64,000 nucleotides of DNA, from the NCBI RefSeq assembly GCF_030656875.1, contig NZ_CP130943.1, positions 310,001-374,000 of the forward strand, written 5' to 3'. The position numbers and the translations under genes are program-made. The notes beneath the pieces are model-generated. The model searched no databases and was not told the DNA's origin. It saw only the letters and a program-made list of their open reading frames with translations. Positions 39,763 through 47,896 of the stretch are shown here, in pieces. The stretch is from Prescottella sp. R16. Lineage in GTDB: Bacteria; Actinomycetota; Actinomycetes; Mycobacteriales; Mycobacteriaceae. How positions within the stretch are numbered: position 1 is the first letter of the stretch; every line of letters begins with the position of its first letter.

Positions 39763-41442
39763 GTGGCGCTCGTGTACCGCGCGATCTGGTCGGACCGTGC
39801 ACCGAATGCGTCCGATACGGCGGCGGTCGCCTTCGCCGGATGGGTGAAGGACAAGAGCTCGGGGGCGATCGACGTGTCGTCGGAGGGGCTCGAGCGGTGC
39901 GTCGTGTCGCGGCACGGTGGGCCGGTGGAACTGGAGGCGGCGGTGTCGTCCGCGACCGGTGACGGCGTGGTGTCGAGCGCGTACCGGGCGACGCTCGCGG
40001 AGGCGTCGGCATCGGGTGTGCGCTGGCAGACGACGCTCCGTTCGTGGGACGAGAACGGCGACGACGGCACGATCACGTGGTTCTGGGTGGATCTCGAGGT
40101 CGTCGGGGACGTCGACGTGCAACGGTTGGCGCCGGCGGCACCCCGGATGGTGCGGGCCCTCGTCGAGGCCGGTGGGACTCCGGCCGTCGGCCCCACCCCG
40201 CTGACGGTGACGCCGCGGCGGTACACCGGTGTGCGGGCCGGGACGGAGCTGGCCGAGACGATCAGTGCGTTCGATCGTGTCCTGCCGATCGTCGTGTTCG
40301 CCGAGGACGAGGAACGGTTCACGGCCGTCCGGCACGGCTCGTACACGTTCGACGACATCGTCGACCGGGCCGCGAAACGAGCAGCGGGTATCGCGACCGT
40401 CGCGGTCGTCGACGACACCGCGGCCGCTGCGCTCACCGAGGCGCTGGGGGACGAGCACGGTGTCCGCAGCGGAGCGTTCCGCATCTACCTCGAGGACGTC
40501 GATCCCGCGGTCCGTCACGACGGCTGGCGGCACCGCTACGTCACCGCCGACCGCTATCTGGGTTCCCGCACACTGGCGTCGGCGATCATCGCGAGCCGTC
40601 TGGGACCGGTGTCGACGATCGTCCGGCCGCCGACGAGTTTCGGGGCGGCCAAGTCGTTGCTGAAGACGGCGCAGGCCGGTTTCACCTCGGACGACGCCGA
40701 CCTGCTGCAACTCGCGGAGGACGAGATCGACGAACTGCGGGTGCGGCTGCACGCCGCGGAGGAGGAACTCCTCGGGCACGTCCTCGACTACGAGATCCTG
40801 ATGCGGGAGAAGGCCGAGATCACGGCCCGCGCCGACGATCTGAAACGCCGACTCGACCATGCGATCGGACAGCTCGACGAGCTGAATCACTATGAGAACT
40901 ATTGGGGTTCGCCCGAGTTGCAGGACCGGCCGCCGGCGGAGGCGTCCACCCCCAGCGACGCGATCCTCAAGGCGCGCCGGTATCTGTCCGACCGGCTCGT
41001 CATCCCCGATGCCGCGCTGCGCGACGTCGAGGACCTCGATTCGGCGGTGACCGCCGGCGCGTGGGGGCAGCGCACGTGGGAAGCCTTGCGCGCCCTGCAC
41101 GCATACGCCACCGACCTGGCAACCTGTCCGGATACCCGGGACTTCTGGAACTGGTGCCAGTGCTCCGGGAACCCGCTCGTCTGGAACGCGACGTCCGGAA
41201 AGCTCGCCATGCAGGAATCGACGGTGGTGTCGACCCGGTCGAAGTTCTACATCGCCCGACTGCTGCCCGTCGCCACCGACGTGCACCCCAGTGGCCGGAT
41301 CTACATGGGCTCGCACATCAAGATCGCCACCGGCGGCGGAAATCTTGCCCCCCGCATCTACTTTCACGTCGAACACGACGCCGCCCGTGTGCACGTCGGC
41401 TTCTTCGGGCCGCACAAGCACATGCCCAACACCCGGACGTGA
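39763..41442 (+). CDS. large protein of unknown function with coiled coil and a conserved-looking C-terminal domain
   Basis: A 559-aa protein I do not recognise. GTG at 39763 is seven bases after GGAGG. Residues 1-300 look globular and alpha/beta without a known motif. About 305-375 is a charged coiled coil rich in Glu, Leu and Arg (Leu-Ala-Glu-Asp-Glu-Ile-Asp-Glu-Leu and Ala-Glu-Ile-Thr-Ala-Arg-Ala-Asp-Asp-Leu-Lys-Arg). The C-terminal 100 residues are compact: Trp-Asn-Trp-Cys-Gln-Cys-Ser-Gly, then Gly-Ser-His-Ile-Lys-Ile, Pro-Arg-Ile-Tyr-Phe-His-Val-Glu, and Val-His-Val-Gly-Phe-Phe-Gly-Pro-His-Lys-His-Met. No signal or membrane segment is visible. N-terminal variable part, coiled coil and conserved tail is an architecture seen in some defence or stress proteins, but that is speculation. 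Its neighbours give no help. Confidence 0.7.
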   Translation: MALVYRAIWSDRAPNASDTAAVAFAGWVKDKSSGAIDVSSEGLERCVVSRHGGPVELEAAVSSATGDGVVSSAYRATLAEASASGVRWQTTLRSWDENGDDGTITWFWVDLEVVGDVDVQRLAPAAPRMVRALVEAGGTPAVGPTPLTVTPRRYTGVRAGTELAETISAFDRVLPIVVFAEDEERFTAVRHGSYTFDDIVDRAAKRAAGIATVAVVDDTAAAALTEALGDEHGVRSGAFRIYLEDVDPAVRHDGWRHRYVTADRYLGSRTLASAIIASRLGPVSTIVRPPTSFGAAKSLLKTAQAGFTSDDADLLQLAEDEIDELRVRLHAAEEELLGHVLDYEILMREKAEITARADDLKRRLDHAIGQLDELNHYENYWGSPELQDRPPAEASTPSDAILKARRYLSDRLVIPDAALRDVEDLDSAVTAGAWGQRTWEALRALHAYATDLATCPDTRDFWNWCQCSGNPLVWNATSGKLAMQESTVVSTRSKFYIARLLPVATDVHPSGRIYMGSHIKIATGGGNLAPRIYFHVEHDAARVHVGFFGPHKHMPNTRT

Positions 41443-41584
41443 CGGCCGGGAGCTGCACGCCACCGCCTGCGGTTTCACCCGTACGTTCCCAGGAGATTGC
41501 CAGACTTCCGGGAAGTTTCTGTGAGGTTCGCCGGGTGTAGTGGTGGCGTTCAACTTGCCGACACCCGTCAGGAGGCCGCACCCG

Positions 41585-42427
41585 ATGAGCGGGTCCTATG
41601 CGCAGACCGCCAGCAAACTGCATGCGTTCAACCGGTACGAGATCAAGTACTTCGTGGACGAGCTGCGGGTTCCCGAACTGCGGCATGAACTCGCGGCACG
41701 GATGGACACCGACCCGTACTCGCCGCACGGCGGCTACCCGGTGACGTCGCTGTACTACGACACCCCGAGCCTGCGTTTCTACTGGGAGAAGATCGAGGGC
41801 CTGAAGTTTCGGCGCAAGCTGCGGTTGCGCCTGTACGGGCAGCCGGCCGACTGCACCGACGACACTCCGGTCCAGGTGGAGATCAAGCAGCGGGTCGACC
41901 GGGTGACGCAGAAGCGTCGGATCGCGTTGCCGTACAGCACCGCCCAGCGCTGGCTCAACGATCGAGAGGACATCGTCTGCGCCCCGGCGCAACGACCGTT
42001 CGTGAACGAGGTGACCACCCTGATCGGCAACCTCGACCTGCGTCCCACGGTCACTACCGGCTATCTGCGGGAGGCGTTCGTCGGCCGCGACGCCGACCTG
42101 GGGCTGCGGGTGACGATCGACCACCGGATCCACGGCCGGGACCGCGACTTCCACTTCGCGTCGGGCGGCGAGAACCGTTTCATCGTCCCCCCGAAGCTGG
42201 CGGTGGTGGAACTCAAGGCCAACGAGCGGGTGCCCTACTGGGCGACCGACATGACGGCACGGCTGGACATGTCGGTGATCCGTGTCTCCAAGTACTGCCA
42301 GTCGGTGGAGGCGTTCGGGATGGCACCGCGGTCTCGTTCCGGCGCACCGGAACTGGTGCTCCCGGGCGGTGCCACCGAGATGGCTCCCGCCGACATGTTC
42401 ACGGCAGCCCGCCGACTTTCCCCGTAA
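41585..42427 (+). CDS. VTC-domain (polyphosphate polymerase-like) protein
   Basis: A 280-aa protein of the VTC domain family: Arg-Tyr-Glu-Ile-Lys-Tyr-Phe-Val near the start, Tyr-Tyr-Asp-Thr-Pro, Lys-x-Arg-Arg-Lys-Leu-Arg-Leu-Arg, Val-Glu-Ile-Lys-Gln-Arg, and a later Val-Val-Glu-Leu-Lys. These basic and acidic residues line the tunnel in which eukaryotic VTC4 makes polyphosphate from ATP. In bacteria the activity is mostly untested. AGGAGG is nine bases before the ATG. It is the first gene of VTC-DUF4956-CotH, a trio that recurs in many bacteria and probably acts at the membrane. Confidence 0.82.
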   Translation: MSGSYAQTASKLHAFNRYEIKYFVDELRVPELRHELAARMDTDPYSPHGGYPVTSLYYDTPSLRFYWEKIEGLKFRRKLRLRLYGQPADCTDDTPVQVEIKQRVDRVTQKRRIALPYSTAQRWLNDREDIVCAPAQRPFVNEVTTLIGNLDLRPTVTTGYLREAFVGRDADLGLRVTIDHRIHGRDRDFHFASGGENRFIVPPKLAVVELKANERVPYWATDMTARLDMSVIRVSKYCQSVEAFGMAPRSRSGAPELVLPGGATEMAPADMFTAARRLSP

Positions 42428-42446
42428 CAATTCGAACAGGACCGAT

Positions 42447-43124
42447 ATGAATTTCGACCTACAGGACCTCAGCGGCACGTTCACCGCGTTCGACATCATC
42501 GTCTCACTGGCGCTGTCGTTCGTGCTGTCCGCGATCGTCGGCTGGGTGTACCGGTACACCCACAAGAACGTCTCCTACAGCCAGTCCTACGTGCAGACGC
42601 TCGTGATGGTGGGCATGATCGTCTCGCTCATCATGCTGGTGGTCGGCTCCAACATCGCCCGGGCGTTCGCGCTCGTCGGCGCACTGTCGGTGATCCGCTT
42701 CCGTAACGCCATCAAGGAAACTCGTGACGTCGGTTTCATCTTCCTGGTGATGGCGATCGGCATGACGACGGGCACCCGGTTCTATCTGCTGGCCATCGCG
42801 GCGACCGCCGCGGTCTGCCTGGTGATGCTGATCATGAGCAAGTTCAACTGGTTCGAGCTCGACGTGCAGCGGCAGGTCGTCAAGGTGCAGGTGCCGCCGG
42901 AGCAGGAATACGCCGCTCTCGTGGAGGACACCCTGATCCGGTACTGCACCGAGTTCGAGCTGGTGTCCACCGAGGCGGTCCGGGCCGGTGCGCTGCACGA
43001 GCTGTACTACACGGCCCAACTGAAGAAGGGACGCAAGCCGGCCGAACTGATCGCCGCCCTCAGCGGGGTCAACGCCGGACAACGGGTCACGGTCCTGACC
43101 GGATACGACCAGACGGACATCTGA
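42447..43124 (+). CDS. DUF4956 membrane protein
   Basis: A 225-aa protein with three to four membrane spans in residues 15-130 and a cytoplasmic C-terminal alpha/beta domain. The motif Leu-Ser-Val-Ile-Arg-Phe-Arg-Asn-Ala-Ile-Lys-Glu-Thr-Arg-Asp between spans is diagnostic for the DUF4956 family. The biochemical role is not known. It is 19 bp behind the VTC gene and overlaps the CotH gene by one base (TGATG), so the three are coexpressed and may form one envelope complex. Confidence 0.82.
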   Translation: MNFDLQDLSGTFTAFDIIVSLALSFVLSAIVGWVYRYTHKNVSYSQSYVQTLVMVGMIVSLIMLVVGSNIARAFALVGALSVIRFRNAIKETRDVGFIFLVMAIGMTTGTRFYLLAIAATAAVCLVMLIMSKFNWFELDVQRQVVKVQVPPEQEYAALVEDTLIRYCTEFELVSTEAVRAGALHELYYTAQLKKGRKPAELIAALSGVNAGQRVTVLTGYDQTDI

Positions 43125-44713
43125 TGACCGCGACGAACCCCGACCGGCCGCCGACGCCGAAACGCAGGCTCCGGCAGCGGATTCCGAAGCCGCTGCGTCA
43201 GCACTGGAAGCTGCTGGTGGTGTTCGTCGTCTTCGTGACGACCATGGCGACCGTGTTCGGTGCGGCACGCATCCGCCCGTACATCACCGGTGACGTGTCC
43301 GTCATCGCATCTCCGATCACGGAGAACATCGCCGGCACCGTCGACCTGTTCGACACGTCGATCGGGCACGAGCTGTCCCTGGACATTCCGGCAGCCGAAC
43401 TCGACGACATGCTGTCGACGTACGAGAAGACCGGTGACAAGAAGTGGGTGAACGCCACCGTCACGATCGACGGCACTCTCATCGGCGACGTAGCCGTCCG
43501 GTTGAAGGGCAACTCCACCCTCATGGGTCTGCGCGGTGACGGCGCCGGTGGGCCGGGCGGTACGGCCCTGCCGGAGGGCATGGCCGTACCGGAGGGGTTC
43601 ACCCCGCCGGAGGGGTTCGAGCCGCCCGGCGGGATGGGCGGGGGCATGGCATCGGTGTCCGCGGACGATCCCACGACGCTGCCGCTGCTGCTCAGCTTCG
43701 ACGAGTACGCCGACGGCCGCGCCTACCAGGGCGTCACGGAACTGTCGGTGCGTCCGGGCACCCCGGTCGTCAACGAGGCGATGGCGTTGTCGCTGACGGC
43801 GGCCACCGGTCAACCGACGCAACGCTTCTCGTACTCGGAGTACATGATCAACGGCAGTGCCACAGCCACAAGGCTGCTGCTCGAGCATCCCGACGACGGC
43901 TACGCGAACTCGCTGTTCGACTCCGACGGCTACCTGTACAAGGCGAAGGCGAATTCACGGTTCGTGTACGTCGATGACGACCAGTCGTCGTACTCCGACC
44001 AGTTCAAGCAGATCAACGCCGTCGACTCCGGAAACCTGCAGCCGATCATCTCGTTCCTGAAATGGCTCGACAGCGCCGACGACGCGGAGTTCGACGCGCA
44101 CCTGGCCGACTGGGTGGACGTCGACTCGTTCGCCCGCTACCTCGCCACCCAGAACCTCCTCATCAACGGGGACGACATGTCCGGGCCGGGCCAGAACTAC
44201 TACCTCTGGTACGACCTCGGCACCGGGAAGATCTCGGTCGTGTCGTGGGACCTGAACCTGGCGATGACCGGCGGCACCGAGGCCGGACCGCACGACACGG
44301 TCTCGATGGGAATGGGTGCCGCGCCCGGAGGCGGGGGCATGCCGGGTATGCCGCAGACGGGTCGGGGTCGCCCCGGCGTCCCGGGCGGTACCGGTGTGGA
44401 TCGGGCTGTGCCGCAGGGCATGCCACAGATGCCCGGGGGTGGGATGCCGGGCGGTGGTATGCGGGGCGGGAACACGTTGAAGACGCGATTCCTCGACTCG
44501 GACGCGTTCACCGGTGTCTACGAGCAAGCCTATTGGGACCTGTACGAGCAGATGTACGGCAGCGGCCGGGCGGACGGGATCCTCGACGACCTCGCCGCGA
44601 GCATCCCGACCAGCGACGGTCTGACCGCCGACGCGCTGCAGGGCAGCATCGACGAGATGCGTTCGTGGATCGGGCAGCGGACGACCGCACTCGAGGCGCA
44701 GCGGGACCGGTGA
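43124..44713 (+). CDS. CotH-family protein kinase-like, membrane-anchored, with Gly/Met/Pro-rich inserts
   Basis: A 529-aa CotH-domain protein. A basic N-terminus and one membrane span (about residues 30-50) suggest an extracytoplasmic catalytic part. Family pieces are Val-Arg-Leu-Lys-Gly-Asn-Ser-Thr, Gln-Arg-Phe-Ser-Tyr, Ile-Asn-Gly-Asp-Asp-Met-Ser-Gly and Trp-Asp376-Leu-Asn-Leu-Ala. CotH proteins of spore-formers phosphorylate coat proteins. Two low-complexity inserts are unusual: residues about 140-175 with Pro-Glu-Gly-Phe/Met repeats, and about 400-450 with Gly-Gly-Gly-Met-Pro-Gly repeats, which interrupt the kinase fold. It is the last gene of the VTC-DUF4956-CotH operon. Confidence 0.82.
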   Translation: MTATNPDRPPTPKRRLRQRIPKPLRQHWKLLVVFVVFVTTMATVFGAARIRPYITGDVSVIASPITENIAGTVDLFDTSIGHELSLDIPAAELDDMLSTYEKTGDKKWVNATVTIDGTLIGDVAVRLKGNSTLMGLRGDGAGGPGGTALPEGMAVPEGFTPPEGFEPPGGMGGGMASVSADDPTTLPLLLSFDEYADGRAYQGVTELSVRPGTPVVNEAMALSLTAATGQPTQRFSYSEYMINGSATATRLLLEHPDDGYANSLFDSDGYLYKAKANSRFVYVDDDQSSYSDQFKQINAVDSGNLQPIISFLKWLDSADDAEFDAHLADWVDVDSFARYLATQNLLINGDDMSGPGQNYYLWYDLGTGKISVVSWDLNLAMTGGTEAGPHDTVSMGMGAAPGGGGMPGMPQTGRGRPGVPGGTGVDRAVPQGMPQMPGGGMPGGGMRGGNTLKTRFLDSDAFTGVYEQAYWDLYEQMYGSGRADGILDDLAASIPTSDGLTADALQGSIDEMRSWIGQRTTALEAQRDR

Positions 44714-44769
44714 CGGCGACAGTTCTCGTCGCACAGGGTGCTGCGCGCAGCCCGTCGGACCGAGGGCCG

Positions 44770-45858
44770 TTACTGTGCCACGACCGGTAGTCCCGCCAAC
44801 TCCCGCGCCGGCGCCGCCGTGGCGAACGTGAGGAACGCGTCGTTCTCGTGCGGGTCGCCGATCGTGATCCGTACCCCGTCGGTGCCGTAGGGGCGGATCA
44901 GGACGCCGGCCTCGGCGCTGGCCTCACCGTATGCGGCGGAGCGTTCGCGCAGCGGCAGCCACACGAAGTTGGCCTCGGTGACCGGGACGTCGTAGCCGGC
45001 GGCGATCAGGGCGTCGCGCATCCGGTCGCGTTCGGCGACGATCGCGTCGGTACGGGCCAGCAGTTCGTCGCGCGCGTCCAGGCACGCGATCGCCGCGGCC
45101 TGCGCCACCGCGTTCACACTGAACGTGATGTGCACCTTCGCCAGTGCGGTCACGATCTCCGGGTCGGCCACCGCGTAGCCGACGCGGACACCGGCGAGAC
45201 CGTACGCCTTGGAGAACGTGCGCAGCACCACCACGTTGCGCCGGCCGCGAGCCAGTTCGATGCCGTCGACCCCGGAACGGTTGTACTCGAAGTACGCCTC
45301 GTCCAGTGCGACGACGATGTGCGCCGGAACGGCGTCGAGGAAAAGTTCGAGTTCGTCCCGGCCGAGGGCAGCGCCGGTCGGATTGTTGGGGTTGCACACG
45401 AAGATCAACCGGGTGCGGTCGGTGATCGCGGCGAGCATCGCGTCCAGGTCGTGGCCGTGGTCGACGGTGAGGGGAACCGGCACCGGCGTCGCCCCGGCAA
45501 CCTTCGTCACCACCGGGTACGCCTCGAACGAGCGCCACGCGTAGATCACCTCGTCGCCCACGCCGCACGTGATCTGCACCAGTTCCTGGCACAGGGCCAC
45601 CGAACCGCAGCCGGCGGCGATGTTCTCCGCGGGCACACCCAGGGCCTGGGACAGGGCGCCGATCAGGGCGGACGCGGTGTTGTCGGGGTAGCGGTTCGCG
45701 TTCGCGGCGGCGTCGGCGATGGCCTGCGCGACGCCCGGCAGCGGGCCCTGCGTCGTCTCGTTGCTGGCCAGCTTGATCGCCCCGGGGTAACTGCGGCCCG
45801 GCACGTAGGTGGGGATGGAAGCGAGGTCTGCGCGCGTTGCTGGGGTCACAGTGGTCAC
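44770..45858 (-). CDS. histidinol-phosphate / aromatic aminotransferase (HisC2/Pat)
   Basis: A 362-aa fold-type I aminotransferase: Ala-Ser-Asn-Glu-Thr near the start, Cys-Asn-Pro-Asn-Asn-Pro-Thr-Gly, Asp-Glu-Ala-Tyr-Phe-Glu-Tyr, and the PLP lysine in Thr-Phe-Ser-Lys-Ala-Tyr-Gly-Leu-Ala-Gly-Val-Arg. This matches the actinobacterial HisC2/Pat branch that transaminates histidinol-phosphate or aromatic amino acids. CATAAT lies six bases before the GTG at 45858, so the mRNA is probably leaderless. It is divergent from the dienelactone hydrolase-like gene, with about 60 bp between. Confidence 0.83.
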   Translation of the reverse strand: MTTVTPATRADLASIPTYVPGRSYPGAIKLASNETTQGPLPGVAQAIADAAANANRYPDNTASALIGALSQALGVPAENIAAGCGSVALCQELVQITCGVGDEVIYAWRSFEAYPVVTKVAGATPVPVPLTVDHGHDLDAMLAAITDRTRLIFVCNPNNPTGAALGRDELELFLDAVPAHIVVALDEAYFEYNRSGVDGIELARGRRNVVVLRTFSKAYGLAGVRVGYAVADPEIVTALAKVHITFSVNAVAQAAAIACLDARDELLARTDAIVAERDRMRDALIAAGYDVPVTEANFVWLPLRERSAAYGEASAEAGVLIRPYGTDGVRITIGDPHENDAFLTFATAAPARELAGLPVVAQ

Positions 45859-45919
45859 GATGCGATTATGCGCTCCACGAATGCGTGCGCTGACGCCTCG
45901 GTCGTGCCACAGTGGTTTC

Positions 45920-46648
45920 ATGCCGGGCATCCTCCGGGACAGTGCGCCTCTGCGCGCCGACGACGACACCGATCCGCGGTCGCGGGAACGGGTGCCACTG
46001 ACTGTCGTCGAACCGGAGCGTCGTGCCCGCGGCGGGATCGTCGTCCTGCACGAATCCCGGGTGTTCACCGACGCCCTCCTCGACCTCATGCGGGCGCTCG
46101 CCGCCGAGGGGTGGCTCGTGGCGGCGCCGCACCTGTTCCACCGCGAACCCGCGCACAGCGACACCGAAGTGTTCGGCCGGAGCCTCTTCGACGACTTCGA
46201 CGCCACCGTCGATTGGCTCGTCGGCCGCGGCGTCTACGCCGACTGCATCGGCGTCATCGGATTCGACGACGCCGGCACCGCCGCGATGCTCGTCGCCACC
46301 GACCGTCCGGTCGGCGCCGCGATCAGCGTGTCCGCGCGCGGCATCGTCGAACCCCTGGCCGTCGACATTCCCGCACTCCTCGACGCCGCCCCCCGACTCA
46401 AGGCGCCGTGGCTCGGCCTGTACGGCACCGACGACCCCCACACCCCCGCCGATCACATCGAGCAACTCCGCGACGCCGTCGCCCGCGCCGACGTCGCCGC
46501 GAACATCGTCGACTACCCGGGCCTGGCCCACCGCGCCGACGAACCGCCCGTGCCCCGACCCGACGCCCCCGACGACGATCCCCTCGCCGTCGCGATCCTC
46601 GACGCCCGCCGCCGCATCTACAACTGGTTCGACGCCCACCTCCGCTAG
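45920..46648 (+). CDS. dienelactone hydrolase-family protein with Asp in the nucleophile position
   Basis: A 242-aa alpha/beta hydrolase of the DLH type: Gly-Ile-Val-Val-Leu-His-Glu-Ser-Arg-Val, Ala-Ala-Pro-His-Leu-Phe-His-Arg and a late Tyr-Gly-Thr-Asp-Asp-Pro-His. The nucleophile elbow reads Gly-Phe-Asp-Asp-Ala-Gly, where DLH has Gly-Phe-Cys-Phe-Gly-Gly. Asp at that place would make it haloalkane-dehalogenase/epoxide-hydrolase-like, or inactive; a His remains near the C-terminus (Gly-Leu-Ala-His-Arg). The ATG at 45920 has no good ribosome-binding site, so the start may be leaderless. The tRNA-Ser promoter begins just after its stop. Confidence 0.72.
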   Translation: MPGILRDSAPLRADDDTDPRSRERVPLTVVEPERRARGGIVVLHESRVFTDALLDLMRALAAEGWLVAAPHLFHREPAHSDTEVFGRSLFDDFDATVDWLVGRGVYADCIGVIGFDDAGTAAMLVATDRPVGAAISVSARGIVEPLAVDIPALLDAAPRLKAPWLGLYGTDDPHTPADHIEQLRDAVARADVAANIVDYPGLAHRADEPPVPRPDAPDDDPLAVAILDARRRIYNWFDAHLR

Positions 46649-46672
46649 GGAACACGACTGTGACCAGCCGTT

Positions 46673-46700
46673 TTGCGTTTACTGGCGATCCATGTGTAAT
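46673..46700 (+). promoter_or_regulatory. promoter of the tRNA-Ser(GCU)/tRNA-Arg unit
   Basis: -35 TTGCGT (46673-46678), 16-bp spacer, -10 TGTAAT (46695-46700), placing the transcript start about 30 bp upstream of the tRNA. Confidence 0.6.
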
Positions 46701-46735
46701 GTTTCGCCCGGCGGTTCGAGAGAGCCGGCCCCCAA

Positions 46736-46827
46736 GGAGGCGTGCCAGAGCGGCCGAATGGGACTCACTGCTAATGAGTTGTCCCCCTTACAGGGGACCG
46801 GAGGTTCAAATCCTCTCGCCTCCGCCA
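46736..46827 (+). tRNA. tRNA-Ser (anticodon GCU)
   Basis: Acceptor GGAGGCG pairs with CGCCTCC, discriminator G, encoded CCA. Anticodon loop CTGCTAA is closed by ACTCA/TGAGT. A long variable arm (GTCCCC/GGGGAC) and GGTTCAAATCC confirm the class II serine type. Confidence 0.95.
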
Positions 46828-46873
46828 CACTGGTCCTTCGTTGGACTGGTAACAACTCAACATTGTTGAACAT

Positions 46874-46946
46874 GCGCCCGTAGCTCAACGGATAGAGCAT
46901 CTGACTACGGATCAGAAGGTTAGGGGTTCGAATCCCTTCGGGCGCA
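46874..46946 (+). tRNA. tRNA-Arg (anticodon ACG)
   Basis: Acceptor GCGCCCG pairs with CGGGCGC, discriminator A; CCA is not encoded. The anticodon loop CTACGGA sits in a TCTGA/TCAGA stem, and GGTTCGAATCC forms the T arm. It is 46 bp behind tRNA-Ser and probably cotranscribed. Confidence 0.95.
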
Positions 46947-46955
46947 CAGCGGAAG

Positions 46956-46987
46956 CCCCCACCAGCAGTAATGCCGGTGGGGGTTTT
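46956..46987 (+). terminator. intrinsic terminator after tRNA-Arg
   Basis: CCCCCACC pairs with GGTGGGGG over a 12-base loop, followed by TTTT. Confidence 0.85.
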
Positions 46988-47131
46988 CTCGTGTCCGGAG
47001 TCACCCCTTCCTTCCGGCGTCATTCGCGCGTGCTCGTCGCGAACATCGCGTATCTTCCGAACCGCTGGCAATGCGTGGCACCTGAGTTCCAACCCGATTT
47101 GTCTCACATGTGACGAAAAGGAGTTTCCAGC

Positions 47132-47896
47132 GTGCGTAGATGTGGTGCAGCTTTCCGAATCCTGGTCGTCGCAGTGCTCACCGGCGTGGTTGCGCTGGTC
47201 ACCACTCCGGCCGTCCTCGCCCAGCCGGCCGCGGCGGGACTCTCGCTCTCGAAGTCGGCGTCACCGGGCGGGGTGTTCACGGCGGGCGACACGGTCACCT
47301 ACCGGTTCGTGGTGTCCAACACCGGCGGCGTACCGATCGACGGCATCGGCGTGGACGAGACCGCCTTCACCGGATCCGGTTCCGCCCCCGCCGTCACCTG
47401 CCCGTCGGGCACACTGCAGCCGGGACGGTCGATCACCTGCACCGCCGGCTACGAGGTGACCGACATCGACGCTGCTGTCTGCTTCGTCGACAACACCGCG
47501 GCCGCGACCGGTACGGACCCCCGGCAGCAGGCGGTCCGCTCGGCGCCGTCGTCGGCCCGGATCGTCACCGACTGCGGAAACGATGCCGCGGGCAGCGCGG
47601 AACAGGGTTCCCTGGAGGACCTGGGCCTGGACGAACTGCTGGGGTCGGCGGAACTGGGATCGCTGGGGGCGGGGTCCGCGGGCCCGGAGGCCCTCGGATC
47701 ACTCGGCGCGGGTGCCGTGGGTGCCCTCGGATCCCTGGGGGTGGGGGCCATGGGCTCGCTGGGGGCGGTGGGGGCACTGATCGTCGGCGCGCTCACCACG
47801 CCCTACCAGCCGGCCGCCCTGTGCTCGACCGATCTCCTCGCCAACGTGCCGTTCCTGAACCTGCCGTGCCCCGAACGTCCGGGCGGCCCCGCATGA
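47132..47896 (+). CDS. secreted DUF11/Ig-like surface protein with Gly-Ser-Leu-Gly repeats
   Basis: A 254-aa protein with a Sec signal peptide (two Arg, then a hydrophobic core, with Ala-Gln-Pro-Ala near residue 31). Residues about 35-130 fit a DUF11-type beta-sandwich: Ser-Lys-Ser-Ala-Ser-Pro-Gly, Gly-Asp-Thr-Val-Thr-Tyr-Arg-Phe-Val-Val-Ser-Asn-Thr-Gly, and Thr-Cys-Pro-Ser-Gly-Thr-Leu. Then follow repeats of the form Leu-Gly-Ser-Leu-Gly-Ala-Gly and a hydrophobic stretch before a short tail with two cysteines. It is probably exported to the envelope. GTG at 47132 has AAAAGGAG about nine bases upstream. Oddly, it overlaps the next gene, a cytosolic dehydrogenase, by four bases. Confidence 0.72.
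   Translation: MRRCGAAFRILVVAVLTGVVALVTTPAVLAQPAAAGLSLSKSASPGGVFTAGDTVTYRFVVSNTGGVPIDGIGVDETAFTGSGSAPAVTCPSGTLQPGRSITCTAGYEVTDIDAAVCFVDNTAAATGTDPRQQAVRSAPSSARIVTDCGNDAAGSAEQGSLEDLGLDELLGSAELGSLGAGSAGPEALGSLGAGAVGALGSLGVGAMGSLGAVGALIVGALTTPYQPAALCSTDLLANVPFLNLPCPERPGGPA

Noticed and set aside
43541..43648. Pro-Glu-Gly repeats in the CotH gene as a separate repeat array or CRISPR-like structure
   Set aside because: The repeats are short, imperfect and in frame within the coding sequence. No CRISPR-type direct repeats with spacers were found anywhere in the window.
46736..46827. Second tRNA-Ser as the right attachment site of the island
   Set aside because: Its sequence shares only the conserved T arm with tRNA-Ser(UGA), and core-type genes lie between it and the island edge near 38 kb.
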